From contig CM077034.1 of NCBI GenBank assembly GCA_039090855.1, forward strand, positions 17,059,303-17,123,302: a stretch of 64,000 nucleotides of DNA. The letters run 5' to 3'. Source of the DNA: Macrothele yani (lineage: Eukaryota > Arthropoda > Arachnida > Araneae > Macrothelidae). The notes beneath the pieces were generated by a model. It ran no database searches and was not told the DNA's origin. It saw only the letters and a list, made by a program, of their open reading frames with translations. How positions within the stretch are numbered: the stretch's first letter is position 1; each line of letters starts with the position of its first letter. Made by a program: the position numbers and the translations under genes. Shown here one piece after another: positions 57,791 through 64,000 of this stretch.

Positions 57791-59877
57791 CAGGGCCTGA
57801 CTTACGCCTAGGCACTCTAGGCACATGCCTATAGGGCCCTCTAATTGAAAGGGCCCCAAAATCTTGGTTAAAAAAAAAACTTTCCCTTTTTCAAAATTTT
57901 TTTACGTGGGTAGATGTGATGGGGAGCAACTATATATAAATCGCTGGCAAGACACAAGCAAGTATTGGCAATATAACATGTGATATTTCTAGTTCAGTAA
58001 CATTTTCCAGATAATTTGGGGGGGGGTTGTGTGAGATTAATTAAAAAATTGTCGTGTTGTGTAATAAAAACTAGCAGTATGTGTATGTTTGTAATTATGG
58101 CTTCCTAAGATCAACTATATACTTCAATTTCAAATACTGCATGGTTCTAAAGCAATTTTTAAACATTTTGACATTTTAGCTCCCAAAAGTTATATTTGCA
58201 AAATCTTTGGACTTAATTCGGGCAGGGTTTTCAATCCCCTCAAACCTCTCTCTTAAATACACCCCTGGTTAATATGGTAATAGTATAGTCTAGACACACC
58301 TGGCAAAAAATCCAATGTCCAATTGAATTTTACCCGATATATGGCTTTGTCGCACACAACTGTTTCATCGATGAAGGTTCAAGTCTTTTCAGATGCAGGA
58401 CAGCATAAAAATCTAGGAGAAAACAATATTTTTATTAGGTACTACCGTAATTTAATGTCAGTCTTATAAATGTATTGTGTTTATTAAATTATTACGCTGG
58501 ATTGTAATACAGTCGCCCAAAATGGTCACACTACCTACTCGACTCCGTAAAGTAAATGTCGAGTGGAGAGGGCCTCGTTTTGGGTTGTGCCTGGGGCCCA
58601 ATTCTATGTAAGTCCGTGTTTATTAAATTATTACGCTGGATTGTAATACAGTCGCCCAAAATGGTCACACTACCTACTCGACTCCGTAAAGTAAATGTCG
58701 AGTAGAGGGGGCCTCGTTTTGGGTTGTGCCTAGAGCCCAATTCTGTGTAAGTCGGTGTTTTATTAAATTATTACGCTGGATTGTAATACAGTCGCCCAAA
58801 ATGGTCACACTACCTACTCGACTCCGTAAAGTAAATGTCGAGTGGAGATGGCCCTCATTTTGGGTTGTGCCTAGAGCCCAATTCTGTGTAAGTCGGTGTT
58901 TATTAAATTATTACGCTGGATTGTAATACAGTCGCCCAAAATGGTCACACTACCTACTCGACTCCGTAAAGTAAATGTCGAGTGGAGGGGGCCCTCGTTT
59001 TGGGTTGTGCCTGGGGCCCAATTCTGTGTAAATCGGTGTTTATTAAATTATTACGCTGGATTGTAATACAGTCGCCCAAAATGGTCACACTACCTACTCG
59101 ACACCGTAAAGTAAATGTCGAGTGGTGGGGGCCTCGTTTTGGGTTGTGCCTGGGGCCCAATTCTGTGTAAATCGGTGTTTATTAAATTATTACGCTGGAT
59201 TGTAATACAGTCGCCCAAAATGGTCACACTACCTACTCGACACCGTAAAGTAAATGTCGAGTGGAGGGGGCCCTCGTTTTGGGTTGTGCCTGGGGCCCAA
59301 TTCTGTGTAAATCGGTGTTTATTAAATTATTACGCTGGATTGTAATACAGTCGCCCAAAATGGTCACACTACCTACTCGACACCGTAAAGTAAATGTCGA
59401 GTGGTGGGGGCCTCGTTTTGGGTTGTGCCTAAGGCTCAATTCTGTGCAAGTCGGTGTTTATTAAATTATTACGCTGGATTGTAATACAGTCGCCCAAAAT
59501 GGTCACACTACCTACTCGACTCCGTAAAGTAAATGTCGAGTGGAGGGGGCCTCGTTTTGGGTTGTGCCTAGGGCCCAATTCTGTGTAAGTCGGTGTTTAT
59601 TAAATTATTACGCTGGATTGTAATACAGTCGCCCAAAATGGTCACACTACCTACTCGACACCGTAAAGTAAATGTCGAGTGGTGGGGGCCTCGTTTTGGG
59701 TTGTGCCTAAGGCTCAATTCTGTGCAAGTCGGTGTTTATTAAATTATTACGCTGGATTGTAATACAGTCGCCCAAAATGGTCACACTACCTACTCGACTC
59801 CGTAAAGTAAATGTCGAGTGGAGGGGGCCTCGTTTTGGGTTGTGCCTAGGGCCCAATTCTGTGTAAGTCGGGCCCTG
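57791..59877. mobile_element. hAT-like non-autonomous element with 8-bp target duplication
   Basis: Ends CAGGGCCTGACTTAC (left) and CAGGGCCCGACTTAC (right, read inward) are 15-bp inverted repeats with one mismatch. GCCATCGG is duplicated at 57783-57790 and 59878-59885, the 8 bp diagnostic of hAT insertion. Of 2,087 bp, the right two-thirds (58477-59855) is a ~140-bp array running up to the right terminus. The left third is AT-rich non-coding. No transposase. Confidence 0.93.
58477..59855. repeat. ~140-bp array, about ten copies, next to the right hAT end
   Basis: tgtttattaaattattacgc, then cgcccaaaatggtcacacta, ctcgact-ccgtaaagtaaatgtcgag (a small stem), ggcctcgttttgggttgtgc, cccaattctgtgtaagtcgg. 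Units start at 58477, 58617, 58757 and about every 138-141 bp after. The junction gtaagtcgg is also the start of the element's right terminus (gtaagtcgggccctg). The unit therefore derives from the subterminal region. Confidence 0.95.
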
Positions 59878-59885
59878 GCCATCGG

Positions 59886-60692
59886 CAATCTACATGCCCT
59901 CCTGCACCCGCTCTTGGCTGTCGAATTATATTGTCTAACTCCCACAGACAAGATGTATGCGTAATTACTTTTTAACGACAGCATGTGTGAAATCTACCCA
60001 TCCCGTTCTGAGAACTCGTTTCTTTTAAAAGGTGTGGTGACGTAACGTCTTTTCGCCATTTCTAATGTAGTCTGTTGCTGACGATTTCGAAACACTATCT
60101 GATCTCCGTGTGAGTGATTCCGCGAGGCGGAGTTGAGTGTAGTTACTTCCAATGAGCGATAGCTAAGGCGGGTTTTTTTCCCAGAGCGGGGAGGACGTCT
60201 TCCACGCCTCCTCGTGTCGTTTAACGAATGGCTGGTCTCCGCGAAATAAGGATCCTCCGGGGCGCCACGGGAAATGAATTGGTTGGTTTATGACTCACAT
60301 GTCGTCTCCCAGGACTGTGAAAGCTCTACTTAGTAGTAGGCAGGAAGTGACAAGTCCTTGAAACCCCTCTATTTCTTGCTCAATTGCTTGGGTTAAGTTT
60401 TTTTTTTTTATAGTTCCTGTTCGCTGTTAAACAATTTTCTCCATTTCGTTTCTTTCACCGTCCAACAATGAATTAACAGACCACTTGAAAGTGTGTCCGT
60501 GAAGAATTCTAGTACTACTTAATTGAAAGTAGTTTTACACTATCATCAACAAGAAAGAAAATACGATTTGCAGAACAGGTGTACATTCTGTTTACGATGG
60601 GTTTCCGATGGAGGAAACCCGAATTAAAGATACACAAAAGTAAATATACATCCTCCAAAGCCGCATTATTTTAAAAGTTTGGGGACAATATA
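59886..60692. other. Intergenic, nothing recognised
   Basis: Mixed-composition sequence continuing the LTR-like flank after the hAT insertion. No gene or repeat recognised. Confidence 0.45.
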
Positions 60693-60883
60693 CACTGACG
60701 GAAAAAAAAAAATCCCAACACCACGAAAAAATAGTTGTAGAGGAATGAAATGGCGGCAATACATTTGTATAGGTAACATATTTAATCGATTAAGGTTTCA
60801 AGATCACAGCTTAATGTAAGCGCGAGAAGAGCCATTTTAAATGTGAAATGCTGGTACATTAATAACCGGTGTAACCGCCAGAA
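60693..60883 (+). mobile_element. Tc1-like element, 5' end only
   Basis: Preceded by TA (60691-60692), it starts CACTGACGGAAAAAA and continues cccaacaccacgaaaaa, a terminus typical of a widespread arthropod Tc1 family. It runs to gtgtaaccgccagaa, where a SINE begins. The rest of the element is not found after the SINE array. Confidence 0.7.
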
Positions 60884-61103
60884 GCCGCCCCCGGTGGCGC
60901 AGTGGTCTAAGCGATGGCCTCTGATCATTCGTCTGTAAGGGGTCCGGGTTCGAATCCCGGTGAGGCATGGATGTTGTGTTTGTCTTACGGCACTGGCTCT
61001 CTCCCTTCCCTGGAACCAGTGACTCTAAATAAGAGACGGGCGACTGCTTATAGCCCATTGAGTTGCTCACGGTGGTCGTTAAACCTCCAATGAATCAATG
61101 AAT
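60884..61103 (+). mobile_element. SINE family 2, founder of the 135-bp array
   Basis: Starts gccgcccccggtggcgcagt with B box gggttcgaatcccggtg near 60946, and matches 56758-56970 through the body. Its tail (cctccaatgaatcaatg) leads directly into further tail copies rather than poly-A. Confidence 0.9.
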
Positions 61104-62520
61104 GGATGTTGTGTTTGCCTTACGGCACTGGCTCTCTCCCTTCCCTGGAGCCAGTGACCCTAAATTAGGGATGGGCGACTGCTTATAGCCCATTGAGTTG
61201 CTCACTGTGGTCGTTGAACCTCCAATCAATCAATGAATGTATGTTGTGTTTGTCTTACGGCACTGGCTCTCTCCCTTCCCTGGAACCAGTGACCCTAAAT
61301 TAGGGACGGGCGACTGCTTATAGCCCATTGAGTTGCTCACGGTGGTCGTTAAACCTCCAATCAATCAATGAATGGATGTTGTGTTTGTCTTAGGGCACTG
61401 GCTCTCTCCCTTCCCTGGAACCAGTGACCCTAAATTAGGGACGGGCGACTGCTTATAGCCCATTGAGTTGCTCACGGTGGTCGTTAAACCTCCAATCAAT
61501 CAATGAATGGATGTTGTGTTTGTCTTACGGCACTGGCTCTCTCCCTTCCCTGGAACCAGTGACCCTAAATTAGGGACGGGCGACTGCTTATAGCCCATTG
61601 AGTTGCTCACGGTGGTCGTTGAACCTCCAATCAATCAATGAATGTATGTTGTGTTTGTCTTACGGCACTGGCTCTCTCCCTTCCCTGGAACCAGTGACCC
61701 TAAATTAGGGACGGGCGACTGCTTATAGCCCATTGAGTTGCTCACGGTGGTCGTTAAACCTCCAATGAATCAATGAATGGATGTTGTGTTTGTCTTACGG
61801 CACTGGCTCTCTCCCTTCCCTGGAACCAGTGACCCTAAATTAGGGACGGGCGACTGCTTATAGCCCATTGAGTTGCTCACGGTGGTCGTTAAACCTCCAA
61901 TCAATCAATGAATGGATGTTGTGTTTGTCTTAGGGCACTGGCTCTCTCCCTTCCCTGGAACCAGTGACCCTAAATTAGGGACGGGCGACTGCTTATAGCC
62001 CATTGAGTTGCTCACGGTGGTCGTTAAACCTCCAATCAATCAATGAATGGATGTTGTGTTTGTCTTACGGCACTGGCTCTCTCCCTTCCCTGGAACCAGT
62101 GACCCTAAATTAGGGACGGGCGACTGCTTATAGCCCATTGAGTTGCTCACGGTGGTCGTTAAGCCTCCAATGAATCAATGAATGGATGTTGTGTTTGCCT
62201 TACGGCACTGGCTCTCTCCCTTCCCTAGAACCAGTGACCCTAAATTAGGGATGGGCGACTGCTTATAGCCCATTGAGTTGCTCACTGTGGTCGTTGAACC
62301 TCCAATCAATCAATGAATGTATGTTGTGTTTGTCTTACGGCACTGGCTCTCTCCCTTCCCTGGAACCAGTGACCCTAAATTAGGGACGGGCGACTACTTA
62401 TAGCCCATTGAGTTGCTCACGGTGGTCGTTAAACCTCCAATCAATCAATGAATGGATGTTGTGTTTGTCTTACGGCACTGGCTCTGTCCCTTCCCTGGAG
62501 CCGAGGTCGTTAAACCAACA
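60969..62520. repeat. Twelve-copy 135-bp array of the SINE body/tail
   Basis: gatgttgtgtttg recurs at exact 135-bp steps from 60969 (61104, 61239, 61374 ... 62454). Each unit is SINE body plus tail (ttacggcactggctctctcc ... cctccaatcaatcaatg) without the tRNA-like head. Copies 61104 and 62184 share rare variants (tgtttgcc, gatgggcg, ctcactgtgg), as do 61374 and 61914 (tagggcactg). This indicates multi-unit duplication. The last unit is disrupted near 62490. Confidence 0.96.
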
Positions 62521-62530
62521 ATCAATCAAA

Positions 62531-62850
62531 CCACTTTTCCAACATTTACAAGAAATTGAAAAAAAAAAAAAACGGCAACTTTCATATATGAACGCCTATA
62601 AAAGTTTAGAATGTCACTAATTTGTCAGTTACTCCACTGTGCATAAAAAATCAATCACTAAACATGAATCAGGGGAAAAAACTTTTTATACCAATTTATT
62701 TTAGAGGAATCCTTATTATATTTCCTATACAAAAATATTTGCTAAGCAGGTATATTTTTATCATTTTGTGAATAAGCTGTTATAAGAGTCACAATGCAAC
62801 CTAAACATCTTCTCCCGGGAAACAAAATCGTAGATTTTAACACTTTTTAC
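62531..62850. repeat. Non-satellite flank of the right inverted arm
   Basis: Reverse complement of 3051-3388 with scattered substitutions, from ccacttttccaac to cactttttactctc. Boundaries coincide with the left arm. Confidence 0.9.
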
Positions 62851-62959
62851 TCTCACTCCCTCTCTCTCTCTTCTCTCTCACTCACTCTCATTTTTCCTCT
62901 CTTTATCTATCCCTATCTTTTTCTCTCTTTCTCTATCTCTCTTCCCTCCTGTCTCTATT

Positions 62960-63021
<62 letters not shown>

Positions 63022-63420
63022 TCTCTCTCACACCCTATCTTTTTCTCTGTCTATATCCCTATCTTTTTTCGCTCCTGTCTCTATTTCTCGCTTTCTCTGA
63101 ATTTTCAGTCCGTATTTTGTTTTTTTCAAGCAAATACTTCTTTGAGATAATCATTTTGTTTTTACGGTAGTGTTCGTGTGTCTTCCTCTCTCTGTCTCTC
63201 TGTTTCTGAACTTTCAGTCCGTATTATGGTCTTTTTCTTAAGCTTAAAGCAAATACTTCTTTGAGATAATCGTTTTGTCTTTACGGTAGTGTTCGTGTGT
63301 CTTCCTCTCTCTGTCTCTCTGTTTCTGAACTTTCAGTCCGTATTATGGTCTTTTTCTTAAGCTTAAAGCAAATACTTCTTTGAGATAATCGTTTTGTCTT
63401 TACGGTAGTGTTCGTGTGTC

Positions 63421-63476
<56 letters not shown>

Positions 63477-63797
63477 CTTTCAGTCCGTATTATGGTCTTT
63501 TTCTTAAGCTTAAAGCAAATACTTCTTTGAGATAATCGTTTTGTGTTTACGGTAGTGTTCGTGTGTCTTCCTCTCTCTCTCTCTCTCTCTCTCTCTGAAC
63601 TTTCAGTCCGTATTATGGTCTTTTTCTTAAGATTAAAGCAAATACATCTTTGAGATAATCATTTTGTCTTTACGGTAGTGTTCGTGTGTCTTCCTCTCTC
63701 TCTGAACTTTCAGTCCGTATTATGGTCTTTTTCTTAAGCTTAAAGCAAATACTTCTTTGAGATAATCGTTTTGTCTTTACGGTAGTGTTCGTGTGTC

Positions 63798-63834
<37 letters not shown>

Positions 63835-63930
63835 CTGAACTTTCAGTCCGTATTATGGTCTTTTTCTTAAGCTTAAAGCAAATACTTCTTTGAGAGAATC
63901 GTTTTGTGTTTACGGTAGTGTTCGTGTGTA

Positions 63931-63964
<34 letters not shown>

Positions 63965-64000
63965 CTTTCAGTCCGTATTATGGTCTTTTTCTTAAGCTTA
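62851..64000. repeat. (TC)n tract and minisatellite, right inverted arm
   Basis: 62851-63095 is homopyrimidine, about a third the length of the left tract. From 63096, units ctgaactttcagtccgtatt...cttaagcttaaagcaaatac...cggtagtgttcgtgtgtctt with (TC)n or ctctgtctctctgtttc spacers repeat eight times to the window edge, in reverse orientation to 700-2215. Confidence 0.94.

Noticed and set aside
58531..59439. Overlapping 60-76-codon frames on both strands
   Set aside because: Products of the ~140-bp array inside the hAT-like element.

Overview
The window is eukaryotic, and every protein-coding relic I can identify belongs to a transposable element. I recognise no host gene, rRNA or CRISPR array. 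Tc1/mariner, RTE, Penelope-like and hAT-like elements, several tRNA-headed SINE families and abundant (GA)n/(GT)n microsatellites point to an arthropod. Spider-, tick- or crustacean-like is my inference; the species cannot be fixed from the sequence. It reads as a repeat-dense, probably heterochromatic intergenic block.

Layout. 1-630: end of a decayed Tc1-like transposase. 700-3388: (GA)n-linked minisatellite, long polypurine tract and a 340-bp unique flank. This whole structure recurs in opposite orientation at 62531-64000, so a 59-kb interior is bracketed by inverted arms. 4463-6475: two more decayed Tc1-like transposases. 9345-11320: nine-copy ~220-bp array. 12075-13292: Tc1 element with perfect inverted ends but a broken gene. 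13304-16757: two RTE retrotransposon copies joined tail to tail. 18515-19936: Penelope-like reverse transcriptase on the minus strand, abutted by RTE fragments running to 22697. 23036-25775: hairpin-bearing and (TC)n arrays. 27283-31042: hAT-like element filled with ~251-bp repeats, inserted in a SINE. 31995-33535: structurally intact Tc1 element with a 343-codon open transposase, the only apparently functional gene. 33583-33900: long-armed MITE. 34956-41846: ~31-copy, 220-230-bp satellite whose unit joins a transposon end to a SINE tail. 42471-44616: hAT-like element holding a 63-bp palindromic array. 44695-45997: mariner with frameshifts. 47396-49060: AT-rich palindromic array. 49155-50551: RTE copy. 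51036-51678: perfect 643-bp palindrome. 51056-56213: two related segments, one split by a SINE insertion. 56222-57255: SINEs and a possible LTR. 57791-59877: hAT-like element with 8-bp target duplication and a ~140-bp array. 60884-62520: a SINE whose tail was amplified into 12 copies.

The unifying theme is conversion of mobile elements into tandem repeats. At least three inverted-repeat-bounded elements are largely filled by tandem arrays. One large satellite carries a transposon terminus in every unit, and one array is an amplified SINE tail. Retroelement EN/RT proteins (RTE) could supply SINE mobilisation in trans, and the intact Tc1 transposase could mobilise matching ends. Both are family-level expectations, not something shown here.
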